Origin: an uncultured Treponema sp.
GTDB lineage: Bacteria; Spirochaetota; Spirochaetia; Treponematales; Treponemataceae
DNA length: 64,000 bases
Reading direction: 5' to 3'
Assembly (NCBI GenBank): GCA_946410085.1
Contig: CAMJZA010000002.1
Location: forward strand, 1-64,000
How positions within the stretch are numbered: the stretch's first letter is position 1; the number at the start of each line of letters is the position of its first letter. The notes under the pieces were generated by a model. That model was not told the DNA's origin, ran no database searches, and saw only the letters and a list, made by a program, of their open reading frames with translations. This document shows, one piece after another, positions 26,057 to 34,945 of the stretch. Position numbers and translations under genes: made by a program.

Positions 26057-27697
26057 TTGATTACAGTAAGCGATTTGAGCCTCAAATTCAGCGAGAAACC
26101 GCTCTTTAAAGACGTCAATCTGAAATTTACGAAAGGCAACTGCTACGGCATAATCGGTGCGAACGGAGCAGGCAAATCTACCTTCTTGAAAGTCCTCTCC
26201 GGAGAGGAAGAGCATGACGGAGGCGAGGTCTCCATTACCCCCGGCGAGCGCATGGCCAAGCTGAGCCAGGACCACTTCGCATTTGACGCATACTCGGTCA
26301 AGGAGACCGTCATGATGGGCTTTCCCCGCCTGTATGAAATCGGCAAGGAAAAGGACGCGATATACGAGAAGCCGGACTTTTCCGAGGAGGACGGCATCCG
26401 CGCGAGCGAACTGGAGGCAGAGTTCGGCGAGCTGGGCGGCTACGAGGCGGAAAACCAGATAGAACAGATGCTTTCCGGTCTGGGACTGGAAGAGGAGTTC
26501 CATGACAAGATGATGAGCGACCTGGACGAAAGCCAGAAAGTCCGCGTCCTCCTCGCACAGGCCCTCTTCGGCAGCCCCGACATCCTGCTCCTCGACGAGC
26601 CGACCAACGGTCTTGACCTTGAATCGATCAGCTGGCTTGAGGAATTCCTGATTGAGTTCCCCAACATCGTCATCGTCGTCAGCCACGACCGCCACTTCCT
26701 GAATGCCGTCTGCACCTACACCTGCGACATTGACTACGGTAAGATTACCCAGTACGCCGGCAACTACGACTTCTGGTACCAGATGAGCCAGATCATGCAG
26801 AAGCAGGCCAAGGACGAGAAGAAAAAGCGCGAGGATAAGATGGCCGAGCTCAAGACCTTTATTGCCCGCTTCGCAAGCAACGTGTCCAAGGCGGGACAGG
26901 CTTCCAGCCGCAAGAAGGTACTTGAGAAGATGGAGCTGGAGGACATGCCGGTTACGAGCCGCAAGTTCCCCTGGGTCCACTTCCAGAGCGACCGGCCCAT
27001 CGGTAACTTTGTCCTGACGGCCGAGAACCTCAATGCAAAGGACGGCGACGGTACGCCCCTCCTGAACAATTTTTCGATTACGATTCACCCCGGCGAGAAG
27101 GTCGCCTTCGTGGGCATGGAGCAGAACTCCAAGACCGCATTCTTCAACATCATTGCAGGAGAGGCAAAGTCGGAGGGCGGGACCGTCAACTGGGGACAGA
27201 CGACGAGTTTCTCCTACCTGGCACGCGACAACGGCAGGTACTTCCAGAACGAGCTGAACATCACCGACTGGCTCAAGCAGTTCTCCAAGGAGCAGGACGA
27301 CGCATACGTGCGCGGATTCCTCGGCAGGATGCTCTTTACCGGCGATGAAAGCCTCAAGAAGGTCAAGGTCCTAAGCGGAGGCGAGAAGGTCCGCTGCATG
27401 CTGTCCAAGATGATGCTTTCCGGCGCGAACGTCCTTATCCTGGACGACCCGACCAACCACCTGGATCTGGAGTCCATCGAAAGCCTTAACGAGGGCCTGG
27501 TCCGCTTCCCCGGCGTCGTCATCTTCAACAGCCACGACCACGAGTTCATCTCGACGATTGCAAACCGCATCATCGAGATTACGCCCCGGGGCGTGATTGA
27601 CCGCATGATGAACTTTGACGACTACCTCAAGGACGATCAGGTGAAGGCCCTGCGCAAGGAATACTACGCCGGCCTCAAGAAGAAGATACGGATATAG
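26057..27697 (+). CDS. ABC-F family ATPase, YbiT-like
   Basis: ABC-F proteins act on the ribosome, at the E site. I start at TTG 26057, with AGGAG six bases upstream, giving MITVSDLSLKFSEKP and 546 residues. Domain 1 has a good Walker A (GANGAGKST) and LLLDEPTNGLD but a degenerate signature (LDESQKVRV). Domain 2 has a degenerate Walker A (GMEQNSKTAFF), a canonical signature (LSGGEKVR) and LILDDPTNHLD, with Asp where the catalytic Glu is expected. The overall layout follows YbiT, and no transmembrane domain is present. Confidence 0.93.
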   Translation: MITVSDLSLKFSEKPLFKDVNLKFTKGNCYGIIGANGAGKSTFLKVLSGEEEHDGGEVSITPGERMAKLSQDHFAFDAYSVKETVMMGFPRLYEIGKEKDAIYEKPDFSEEDGIRASELEAEFGELGGYEAENQIEQMLSGLGLEEEFHDKMMSDLDESQKVRVLLAQALFGSPDILLLDEPTNGLDLESISWLEEFLIEFPNIVIVVSHDRHFLNAVCTYTCDIDYGKITQYAGNYDFWYQMSQIMQKQAKDEKKKREDKMAELKTFIARFASNVSKAGQASSRKKVLEKMELEDMPVTSRKFPWVHFQSDRPIGNFVLTAENLNAKDGDGTPLLNNFSITIHPGEKVAFVGMEQNSKTAFFNIIAGEAKSEGGTVNWGQTTSFSYLARDNGRYFQNELNITDWLKQFSKEQDDAYVRGFLGRMLFTGDESLKKVKVLSGGEKVRCMLSKMMLSGANVLILDDPTNHLDLESIESLNEGLVRFPGVVIFNSHDHEFISTIANRIIEITPRGVIDRMMNFDDYLKDDQVKALRKEYYAGLKKKIRI

Positions 27698-27731
27698 GAT
27701 TGAAACGCCGGCAGGGACAGGAAGACAAGCA

Positions 27732-27762
27732 GACGGGACAGGCTGCACGATTCTGTCCCGTC
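27732..27762 (+). terminator. Stem-loop after the ABC-F gene
   Basis: GACGGGACAG pairs perfectly with CTGTCCCGTC around an 11-nt loop. A second small hairpin (GGCGG/CCGCC) follows. No T-tract is present, so termination is likely but not certain. Confidence 0.5.
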
Positions 27763-27856
27763 CGGCGGAGTCCGCCCCCTGCGGGGGAAGCCGGTGTCAT
27801 TTTTCATGCAATCACCGTCTGCCTTTTTATCGGTAAAAGGCAGGGAAAAAAAAATC

Positions 27857-27885
27857 TTGCCATTTCTGCATTCACCGCTTATAAT
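27857..27885 (+). promoter_or_regulatory. Sigma70-type promoter of the SUMF1-domain gene
   Basis: TTGCCA (27857-27862) and a perfect TATAAT (27880-27885) are 17 nt apart, 31 nt before the ATG at 27917. Confidence 0.75.
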
Positions 27886-27916
27886 TACCGTTATCGAATC
27901 AATCAGGAGGTTACCG

Positions 27917-29368
27917 ATGCTCTCCGGCTCCAAAAAGCTTATCCTTGTGATTACCGCCATATCCGCTTTTTTGTGCAGTGTACAGGCAGACGACTATGCA
28001 GCCTTGCTTGCAAAAGCCAGGGATTATGAGTCCAAGGGGCAATATGCCCATGCGCTCGGAACCTATTGGGATGCCATGGAGTCTGCCCCCGGAAAGGCTT
28101 CTGAAGCCTGCGATGCATACGGGCGGATTGCCCGCACCGTTGGCAGCGGAGCGGTCGGCAGCGACAATGACTCTTATACCAGTTGGATTATGATGTATAC
28201 TGATTTGGAGTCTTACTGTCTTGAGAGCGGGATTTATGCCCTCGCTGTCTCCGAGCTGAAAAAAGGCAGGCCTGACAAGACTACCGGCACACTGTCATAC
28301 AGCGCCGATGTTTCACTTGTCAAATCCAAAAAGTATGATGATATATGCTCTCTCTTTCAGACGGGGAATAAGGCCGTCCGGGGATTGAAGTGGAAGGCAG
28401 TACCTGCTGACTTTGACAAGGCAGTTTCGGCGAAAGTCCCGTCAGGAAAGGATTATTCCGTTCAGTTTGCCCTTGAAGACAGGGATGGAAACATTCTGTC
28501 CAAGGGGGAGCTGCAGCAGCTCGGGAAAACATCCGTGGTCTATGTGTTCTCCGGTCTCTCCGAGGATGTTTCTGCTGCCATAGACGATGGGGTGGCGAAG
28601 ATTGTACCTGTTGTCTTTGTGCGCAACGGGGAGGATATTCCCGTCAAGCTGACGGTCAAAGGAGGCTTCAGCACCGACACGCACGCTGTTGCGCTTTCCC
28701 AGTTTGACTACGGTACTGTCGCTGTGAAGGGAACAGATTCCAAAGAAAGGAATTTCAGTTTCCGCATGATGAGCACCGAAGTCACCCAGCTTCAGTACAA
28801 GGCTATTACAGGTAAAAACCCTTCGAGCTTTAAAGGCAGGGACAGGCCCGCAGAGTGCATAAGCTGGTATAAGGCTGTGGAGTTCTGCAACCTTCTGAGC
28901 GAGACACAGGGCCTCACGCCAGTTTACAGTATCAAGGGATCCCGGAATGTCGGGAACTGGGGGACATGGAATGTCAAAGACCTTGAAGCAGATGCCGGGG
29001 CTGACGGCTGGAGGCTTCCCTCCCTGAATGAATGGCTGTTTGCCTTTCAGGAGGGGGAACATGGAAGTTCGTATGCTTACAGTGGCAGCGATAACCTGGA
29101 TGAAGTGGCATGGTACGGTCTGAACAGCAAGGAGACTCATGATGTGGCTTCAAAAAAGCCGAATGCCTTGGGTATTTATGACATGAGCGGAAATGTCTGG
29201 GAATGGTGTTTCGACCTAGATGGCGTCAAAACGAGAAGAAGCATTATGGGCGGAAGCTGGCTTTCCGGCAATGCCTACTGTCAAGCTGCAGAAGGCCATT
29301 CTTATGCCGTGGATGCAAATGCTGCTACCAAACAATTTGGATTCCGCATTGTCCGTTCCGCAGAATAG
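27917..29368 (+). CDS. Secreted protein with C-terminal SUMF1/FGE-fold domain
   Basis: The 483-residue protein has a signal peptide (KKLILVITAISAFLCSVQA), a helical TPR-like start (ARDYESKGQYAHALGTYWDA) and a beta-rich middle. The C-terminal formylglycine-generating-enzyme-type domain shows RMMSTEVTQLQYKAITG, GWRLPSLNEWLFAF, GIYDMSGNVWEWC and IMGGSWLSG...FGFRIV. The paired active-site cysteines of true FGE are not evident, so it is more likely a binding or surface protein using the C-type-lectin-like fold. AGGAGG precedes ATG 27917. Its base composition is somewhat less GC-rich than its neighbours. Confidence 0.85.
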   Translation: MLSGSKKLILVITAISAFLCSVQADDYAALLAKARDYESKGQYAHALGTYWDAMESAPGKASEACDAYGRIARTVGSGAVGSDNDSYTSWIMMYTDLESYCLESGIYALAVSELKKGRPDKTTGTLSYSADVSLVKSKKYDDICSLFQTGNKAVRGLKWKAVPADFDKAVSAKVPSGKDYSVQFALEDRDGNILSKGELQQLGKTSVVYVFSGLSEDVSAAIDDGVAKIVPVVFVRNGEDIPVKLTVKGGFSTDTHAVALSQFDYGTVAVKGTDSKERNFSFRMMSTEVTQLQYKAITGKNPSSFKGRDRPAECISWYKAVEFCNLLSETQGLTPVYSIKGSRNVGNWGTWNVKDLEADAGADGWRLPSLNEWLFAFQEGEHGSSYAYSGSDNLDEVAWYGLNSKETHDVASKKPNALGIYDMSGNVWEWCFDLDGVKTRRSIMGGSWLSGNAYCQAAEGHSYAVDANAATKQFGFRIVRSAE

Positions 29369-29391
29369 CTTTCTGCATGGGGGAGAAGAAT

Positions 29392-30645
29392 ATGAAGAAG
29401 ATGGCGTTCGCATTGCTGGTAACCATGGTACTCTGTGTTTCTGCCTGCGGGAACAGTAACGGAGGAAAGCCTGCCGCAAAAGGACAGGAATCAGACTCCG
29501 GACAGGAGCTTGCAGTGAAAACCGCAGCGGAGAAAACTGCGGCAAAAAAATCCGGTGTGGTCAAAGCCCGTCCAACGGGCACCTTTTACAGCATGCAGAC
29601 TGCGGTCGACGCAGACAGCGGGGCCGCCATTGCCGACATGCTTGTTCCCGACGGATGGTCGGTGTACGGATCCTCGCGGACGAACATCTGCGACTGGATG
29701 TATCCCATGCAGGGATATGCAGGCGTGCTGAATCAGGACGGGACGGTGTTCGTGGAGATGCAGACAAGCGAACACTATACGATGAAGGCGGAAAACTTCG
29801 GGACGACGGGGACGCTTGTCACCCAGCAGGCAGTTCCCGCGCAGGAAGGGGAAAACTGGAAGGAATATGCAACCTATCTGTATTACAAAAACGCCTCGGA
29901 CTATCTGGATTACTTCTGCAGGACACACTACGGCTCTTATGAGGTCATAAAGGACATTGAGCTGGGCAACAAGTTCGCGGGGGAATACCAGGCATACGTG
30001 AACAAGGTGGCGGACACGGAGGTTAACTTCGCCCGCCAGTTTTTTTCCGTCAACGGGACGATACAATATGCAAAGATGTGGAGCGAGGGAACAGAAATAT
30101 GCAGGCAGATTTCTTTTACCAGCAACGGAAAAGAGTATTATGCGGAGCTGACGATACCGACATTCGGATACGGAATGCTGATGCAGTCCGCATACGGATA
30201 TGCTTATGTAAACATCATGACCGACTCATGGCAGGTTCCCTTCATTCTGGTGTACATGGCGGAAAACAGGGAACTCTTTGACAACAATTACGAGGCATAT
30301 AAGGCCGTCGCGGACAGCATACAGCTCAGGAGCGAGTTCGCCGACCTGGTGAGGAAGCATTCCGAGCAGATTCAGCTGCGTTACATGCAGCAGACCCAGA
30401 TTGCGATAGACGCTTCAATCGAAGCAAGCAGGGAATACAACGGGAGCTTCTCAAGCACGATGGATAAGGTGCGCAATATGTGGGAGGACTGCATAAAGGA
30501 GCGTGATGAATACGTCAGGGAGGACGGAAGCCACTTCAAGGTAGATACGCGTTATGACTCCGTGTACCAGAGCGGGGACAGATACTACCTGGGAACGGAC
30601 GGTTCTGCCCCGGACGGATGGACAAAGCTGAACAAGGCCTACTGA
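29392..30645 (+). CDS. Lipoprotein of unknown function
   Basis: The 417-residue protein has a lipoprotein signal (MKKMAFALLVTMVLCVSAC, Cys at residue 19), then a Lys/Ala-rich linker (about 20-55). A folded domain starts GTFYSMQTAVDADSG and contains many aromatic residues (DWMYPMQGYAGVLNQDGTVF). GGGGGAG precedes ATG 29392. It lies 23 nt after the SUMF1-domain gene, so both probably work in the same envelope compartment. The C-terminal segment (YDSVYQSGDRYYLGTDG) resembles a small beta-hairpin repeat. No named family is recognised. Confidence 0.85.
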   Translation: MKKMAFALLVTMVLCVSACGNSNGGKPAAKGQESDSGQELAVKTAAEKTAAKKSGVVKARPTGTFYSMQTAVDADSGAAIADMLVPDGWSVYGSSRTNICDWMYPMQGYAGVLNQDGTVFVEMQTSEHYTMKAENFGTTGTLVTQQAVPAQEGENWKEYATYLYYKNASDYLDYFCRTHYGSYEVIKDIELGNKFAGEYQAYVNKVADTEVNFARQFFSVNGTIQYAKMWSEGTEICRQISFTSNGKEYYAELTIPTFGYGMLMQSAYGYAYVNIMTDSWQVPFILVYMAENRELFDNNYEAYKAVADSIQLRSEFADLVRKHSEQIQLRYMQQTQIAIDASIEASREYNGSFSSTMDKVRNMWEDCIKERDEYVREDGSHFKVDTRYDSVYQSGDRYYLGTDGSAPDGWTKLNKAY

Positions 30646-30729
30646 TGGCACCCGGACAAGTCTCTGCCTGTTCCCATAGGCAAGCGGAGTTCAAAAGCCT
30701 GTTTTCAGAAGTTCTACGGTCTGCCCGGG

Positions 30730-32328
30730 CTAGAAGTGGTGGCCGAAGCCGATGGAAAGTTCCCAGCCTTTCTCATAGCTCCGCCAGTCTTTGTTGTAGT
30801 CCTTTATGAGAAAACTGCCCACGTCAAAACCGATGCTCGTGTGCAGGACATAGCTCTTGAACTTGGTGGGATACAGAAAGCCCTCGACGCCGGCGCAGTA
30901 AATGCCCTCGTTGAGGTCAAAAACTTTTCCCACATCAGTTCCGCCCCGCCGGGCACGGTTCTTGAAGAGGGCAATGTCCGCAAAGGGGGATATCTGCATC
31001 TCCACGTTTATTGCGCTCAAGAAGCCGGAAAAGCTGGTCGTCAAAAGGTGTACGGGGGCTTCCAGGCTCAGGATGACAGCCTGATCGGTTTCCAGTGCGA
31101 GGTTGTACTCTCCCCGCACCTCATAGCCGGGGGCGAAGGTCTGCTTGTCGAGCGCTCCGCGCAGGCGGGGGCCGATGTTGATGAGCGCACTCTCGTCTCT
31201 GTTCTTTTCCACGTTGAACATCGTAAAAAAGTGCAGGTTTGCCGCAAGGCCCGCATACTTCCACGCCTTGAACAGCTTTATGTCGCCGTCTATGTAGGGA
31301 ATGATGCCCCGAGCAAGCTCCCCTTCCCGGAAGTTGCGGGTGATTGCCTGGGTCGTTGAAAAGGCATAGCCGTTCCTGAAATTCCCCTTCCAGTCAATGC
31401 CGTTTACCCCGGTAGTCTGCCCGACCGTCAGTTTTGGACTTGCATGAAGCCGGTGATTGTTTTCGTTAATGCCGTCCGCATCCCAGGTATAGGAGCCGGA
31501 GACGTAAGGACGGTACACGAGGGGGGCCCCCGTTCCGATTTTGGCAATCGTCAGCGGCAGGGAAAGCTGGGCAGATTCCCTAAAGTACAGTTCGTCATCA
31601 TATTTTTCAAAGTCATCGTTTCCCACGGCCGTCTGGGTAAAGGAAAAGTCCAGCTCCCGCTTGCCGACGGGAATCTGCAGGAGAGGTCCTGTGTTGACGA
31701 TGAACTCAGGACGCGAGTCCCCGATGGTCCAGGCAAGGGCCATCTCATTCTTCCAGGTCGCCGTTACCGGCCCCACATTGAAGGGAAAGTCATAGCGGAG
31801 CCCACCCCCGGGGGTAATCTTGGAAAAGTTATCCGGCTCTTCTTCCGTACCGAAGTTGCAGTTCAGGAAAGAAACGAGCGGATTGGTCTTGCCCAGAAAG
31901 TTCTGGTCGCTCAGCATCAGGGTAGCCTGCAGGCCGGTGTTGGAGCTGTAGGTCGGATAGGGGACGATCATGAGGGATGAACTGTCTTCAAAGGAGTACA
32001 CCGCATCGACGAGCTGAACGCCCCCTTCGCCGGGCAGGGCCTCCCAGCAGTACTCTATCTTTTCCAGGAGCCGCGTGTTTTCCAGCTGCTGGCGGATATA
32101 GGCAAGGTATGATTCCAGTTCGTCCTGCGACTCGAATATCCGCTCTTTTTCAATCGGGGGCATCTTCCTGAAAAGCATCTTGGGGTCAGTCTTTTCACGT
32201 GAATCAAGCGTAATGCGGTTAATCCGGTACCGCCCCCCCTCCTCCGCATGGACAGCGGACAGGGAAAGAAGGATGAGGCAGAACCAGATACAGGACAACA
32301 GCCGTTTAGCCACTGACAGACACCTCAA
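30730..32328 (-). CDS. Omp85-like outer-membrane beta-barrel protein
   Basis: The 532-residue protein has a signal peptide (LLSCIWFCLILLSLSAVHA), one POTRA-like domain (about 30-110, RINRITLDSREKTDPKMLF) and a long barrel with alternating strands. It ends in an aromatic C-terminal strand (GWELSIGFGHHF), as outer-membrane proteins do. The barrel part resembles the BamA/TamA surface-antigen domain. It is the last gene of the envelope glycan cluster, 35 nt after the sugar transferase, and could export or anchor a product of that cluster. Confidence 0.78.
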   Translation of the reverse strand: MRCLSVAKRLLSCIWFCLILLSLSAVHAEEGGRYRINRITLDSREKTDPKMLFRKMPPIEKERIFESQDELESYLAYIRQQLENTRLLEKIEYCWEALPGEGGVQLVDAVYSFEDSSSLMIVPYPTYSSNTGLQATLMLSDQNFLGKTNPLVSFLNCNFGTEEEPDNFSKITPGGGLRYDFPFNVGPVTATWKNEMALAWTIGDSRPEFIVNTGPLLQIPVGKRELDFSFTQTAVGNDDFEKYDDELYFRESAQLSLPLTIAKIGTGAPLVYRPYVSGSYTWDADGINENNHRLHASPKLTVGQTTGVNGIDWKGNFRNGYAFSTTQAITRNFREGELARGIIPYIDGDIKLFKAWKYAGLAANLHFFTMFNVEKNRDESALINIGPRLRGALDKQTFAPGYEVRGEYNLALETDQAVILSLEAPVHLLTTSFSGFLSAINVEMQISPFADIALFKNRARRGGTDVGKVFDLNEGIYCAGVEGFLYPTKFKSYVLHTSIGFDVGSFLIKDYNKDWRSYEKGWELSIGFGHHF

Positions 32329-32363
32329 GACACAGCAATTATATCAATACACAGCAATACTGC

Positions 32364-33785
32364 TCAATAGGCACCAATGCCCCGCAGGACAACCCAAATC
32401 GTCTTGACCATAATCCACAGGTCAAGCCAGACGGACCAGTTCTGTATATAGTAGGTATCGAGGGTAATGCGCTCCTCGTACCCCGTATCGCTCCGGCCGG
32501 AAATCTGCCACATGCCGCTTAGTCCCGGGGTAACGGAAAGCACGTAATCGCAGTATTTGCCGTAGCGCTCCAGCTCCGGTTCCGTTACCGGACGGGGACC
32601 GACAAAGGACATCTCCCCGATAAAAATATTCCATATCTGGGGCAGTTCGTCAAGGCTCGTCTTGCGGAGGAACTTTCCGAACCTGGTCACGCGGGGATCA
32701 TCGGAAAACTTGCGGTCTTTCTTCCACTCAGATGCCCGTACGGGATCAGTTGCCAGTATCTTTTCCAACTCCCTGTCGGCGTCGGCAACCATGGAACGGA
32801 ATTTCCAGCAGCGTATTTCCTTCCGCTTCTTGCCGATCCTCCGGTGGGCATAAAAAACCGGTCCCCGGGATGTTGCCTTGATGCCGATCGCAATGATAAT
32901 CGTCAGCGGAATGACGAAGGGAACGGCGACAAGGCAGAGGAGAATATCGATTGCCCGCTTTGCAAGCAGGGCGCCGTGCTTAGTCAGGTAGTTCGTTGAC
33001 GAGAAACCGAGGATACCGCCGAAATCCCGCATGTGCAGGGACATATTCGTAAAGAGTTTCTGCTTGGGGATCTGAATCATGTAGCGGTAATGGGTCTGAA
33101 TGTACTCCCGGTCCCGCTCGTAGTCACAGACGATTGCCACGAGGATATCCAGTTTTTCAATGACGCGCTTGATGCTTTCCGTCGGGAAAAAGACGGGAAT
33201 GCCCCGGTATTCCATCCGGTGTACGGCAGAATCCGTAATGATCAGGCAGGGAATGTAGCCGAAGCTGGGATTCTTGAGCAGGCGGTCAATGATGAAGATT
33301 GCGTTTTCGCCCTTTGAGTAGATGACGGCAGGCACCCCCCAGCGCTTGATTTTACCGAAAAAGAAGCGGGCGATTTCCCGCCCGATCGGCAGGAGAAAGG
33401 TTGCAAAGGGCCAGCCGAGCACAAGTGCAATGGCAATGGGCCAGCGGTCGTCGGTCTCGACGTTGATGCTGATTGCAATGCCGAGAAAGGCAAAAAAAGT
33501 ACAGAGGGAAAAGCGCTTTATCTCCTCCTGCGGGGCAATCAGAATGCCGGGATAGAGGCTCGCCGCATAGAACACGACGAGAATCGCAGGCAGGTAAATC
33601 CAGTAGGTAACGAATGAACGGAAATTGATCAGTGAATGGTTGATGAGGTTGACGATAAAGAAGCCGATACCGATACAGAGCAGGATGATAAGGGCATCTA
33701 TAATCATCAGGATAAGTCCTGAGAAGAGGGAGCTGGTCCTCTTGAAATTGGCATGAAAATATTTCTCAAATTCTAATTCAGTCAT
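32364..33785 (-). CDS. Polyprenyl-phosphate sugar-1-phosphate transferase
   Basis: This enzyme type loads the first sugar phosphate onto undecaprenyl phosphate at the inner membrane. The 473 residues show four N-terminal membrane helices and a nucleotide-fold middle. A fifth helix (LLCLVAVPFVIPLTIIIAIG) precedes the bacterial sugar transferase domain with RKTSLDELPQIWNIFIGEMS, VGPRP and a C-terminal LSGMWQISGRSD. I start at ATG 33785, since the track's TTG at 33800 overlaps a TATAAC box. It follows two glycosyltransferase genes on the same strand. Confidence 0.93.
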   Translation of the reverse strand: MTELEFEKYFHANFKRTSSLFSGLILMIIDALIILLCIGIGFFIVNLINHSLINFRSFVTYWIYLPAILVVFYAASLYPGILIAPQEEIKRFSLCTFFAFLGIAISINVETDDRWPIAIALVLGWPFATFLLPIGREIARFFFGKIKRWGVPAVIYSKGENAIFIIDRLLKNPSFGYIPCLIITDSAVHRMEYRGIPVFFPTESIKRVIEKLDILVAIVCDYERDREYIQTHYRYMIQIPKQKLFTNMSLHMRDFGGILGFSSTNYLTKHGALLAKRAIDILLCLVAVPFVIPLTIIIAIGIKATSRGPVFYAHRRIGKKRKEIRCWKFRSMVADADRELEKILATDPVRASEWKKDRKFSDDPRVTRFGKFLRKTSLDELPQIWNIFIGEMSFVGPRPVTEPELERYGKYCDYVLSVTPGLSGMWQISGRSDTGYEERITLDTYYIQNWSVWLDLWIMVKTIWVVLRGIGAY

Positions 33786-33791
33786 TGCGCG

Positions 33792-33822
33792 GTTATACAA
33801 TCCCCCGTAAAAGATACAGCAA
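33792..33822 (-). promoter_or_regulatory. Weak promoter candidate for the sugar transferase gene
   Basis: On the minus strand TATAAC (33792-33797) lies six bases before the ATG at 33785. The best -35 is TTGCTG (33817-33822) at a 19-nt spacing. The match is moderate. Confidence 0.3.
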
Positions 33823-33835
33823 AAGAGGGATTCCC

Positions 33836-34945
33836 TTATATTACAGGATTCTCCCGCTCATTGCAAGCCTTCAGCTGTTCCGCTATGACAGCAGCAGCCT
33901 TTTTGTAGCTGTAGCAGTCGGGCAGCGGGGGAAGCGGACTCGTGTCCTGCCAGACTGCCTCCATTTTTGCGGCGAGGTCAGCCGCATCCCCTGCCCGGAA
34001 GAAGCTGACGGGGAAGGCCCCGTACAACTCCCTGAACACCGGAATGTCCGAGATAACGGCCCTTGTACCGCAGTACATGGCCTCAAGCGGCGGAATACCG
34101 AAGCCTTCATAGAACGAGGGCTGCACCAGGAGACGGGCCGACGCAAGCAGGGAGACAAGCCGCTCATCGCTCACATGGCCCGTGAACGTAATGCCTTCTC
34201 CTCCTGCAGCGAGCAGCCGTTCCGTCTCTGCATCCCTGGTGCGGAAGTTTTCGGCGGAACCGACGATGACAAGCCGCGCCCCGGTCTTGGCACGGAAGGG
34301 CGGAAAGGCATTGAGCAGGGTCAGCAGGCCCTTGTGGGCCTTTATGTTGCCGACGAAAAGGACAAAGGCGTCTTTCTGTTCCGCCCGTCCGTCAAGCAGG
34401 CCAGCTTGTTTCGCCTCCTCCAGAAAGCGGGGAACGCCGTTGCAGCTGACGTAGACGGGCTTTTTGCAGTGCAGGAGAGCCAGAATCCGCCCCCTGCTGA
34501 ACTCGGAGACTGTAAACAGGGCCCTTGAGCGGAAGACGGCATAGCGGTACAGGCAGCTGCGTACAAACACCCCTGCCCGGCCCGTGAGGCCGGGAAAATC
34601 GAGGAAAACGAGGTCGTGTATCGTCGAGTAGACGGGAATCCGTATCCCGGACGGGATATTGCAGTAGGGGGTAAAATAGCAGTCACAGGCATTGATTTGA
34701 GCGGTGATGCCGCGGGGAAACAGCAGCAGTTCCCGCAGGGAAAAAGGCTGTACGCCGCAGGGAACAAGTTCCACCCGCTCCCCGTACGCCCGGGCAGCGG
34801 CCGCAAGCGCAGGCAAGCTCTCCGGCCCTGCAAGCAGGAGGACGCATTCAAACGCTTCATCAGCGCACAGGAAGGGCAGAACCCCCGCAAGAAAGCTCCC
34901 GATGCCGCTCTTGCCGTACATCCGGCAGTCAACGGCAAGTTTCAT
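33836..34945 (-). CDS. Glycosyltransferase family 4 protein
   Basis: The 369-residue GT-B enzyme starts MKLAVDCRMYGKSGIGSF. It has the GT4 pattern in the C-terminal half: FVLFVGNIKAHKGLLTLLNA, ITFTGHVSDERLVSLLASAR and LVQPSFYEGFGIPPLEAMYC (E-x7-E nucleotide-sugar motif). It overlaps the upstream glycosyltransferase by four bases (ATGA). The sugar specificity cannot be told. It is part of the surface glycan cluster. Confidence 0.9.
   Translation of the reverse strand: MKLAVDCRMYGKSGIGSFLAGVLPFLCADEAFECVLLLAGPESLPALAAAARAYGERVELVPCGVQPFSLRELLLFPRGITAQINACDCYFTPYCNIPSGIRIPVYSTIHDLVFLDFPGLTGRAGVFVRSCLYRYAVFRSRALFTVSEFSRGRILALLHCKKPVYVSCNGVPRFLEEAKQAGLLDGRAEQKDAFVLFVGNIKAHKGLLTLLNAFPPFRAKTGARLVIVGSAENFRTRDAETERLLAAGGEGITFTGHVSDERLVSLLASARLLVQPSFYEGFGIPPLEAMYCGTRAVISDIPVFRELYGAFPVSFFRAGDAADLAAKMEAVWQDTSPLPPLPDCYSYKKAAAVIAEQLKACNERENPVI

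Noticed and set aside
26042-27088. 348-aa antisense ORF inside the ABC-F gene
   Set aside because: It is a shadow of a real gene, with low-complexity Leu/Val/Asp content and no family features.
27917-29368. Possible diversity-generating retroelement target (SUMF1/C-lectin-like C-terminus)
   Set aside because: Treponema denticola has such a target, but no reverse transcriptase, template repeat or AAY-codon-rich variable region is seen here.
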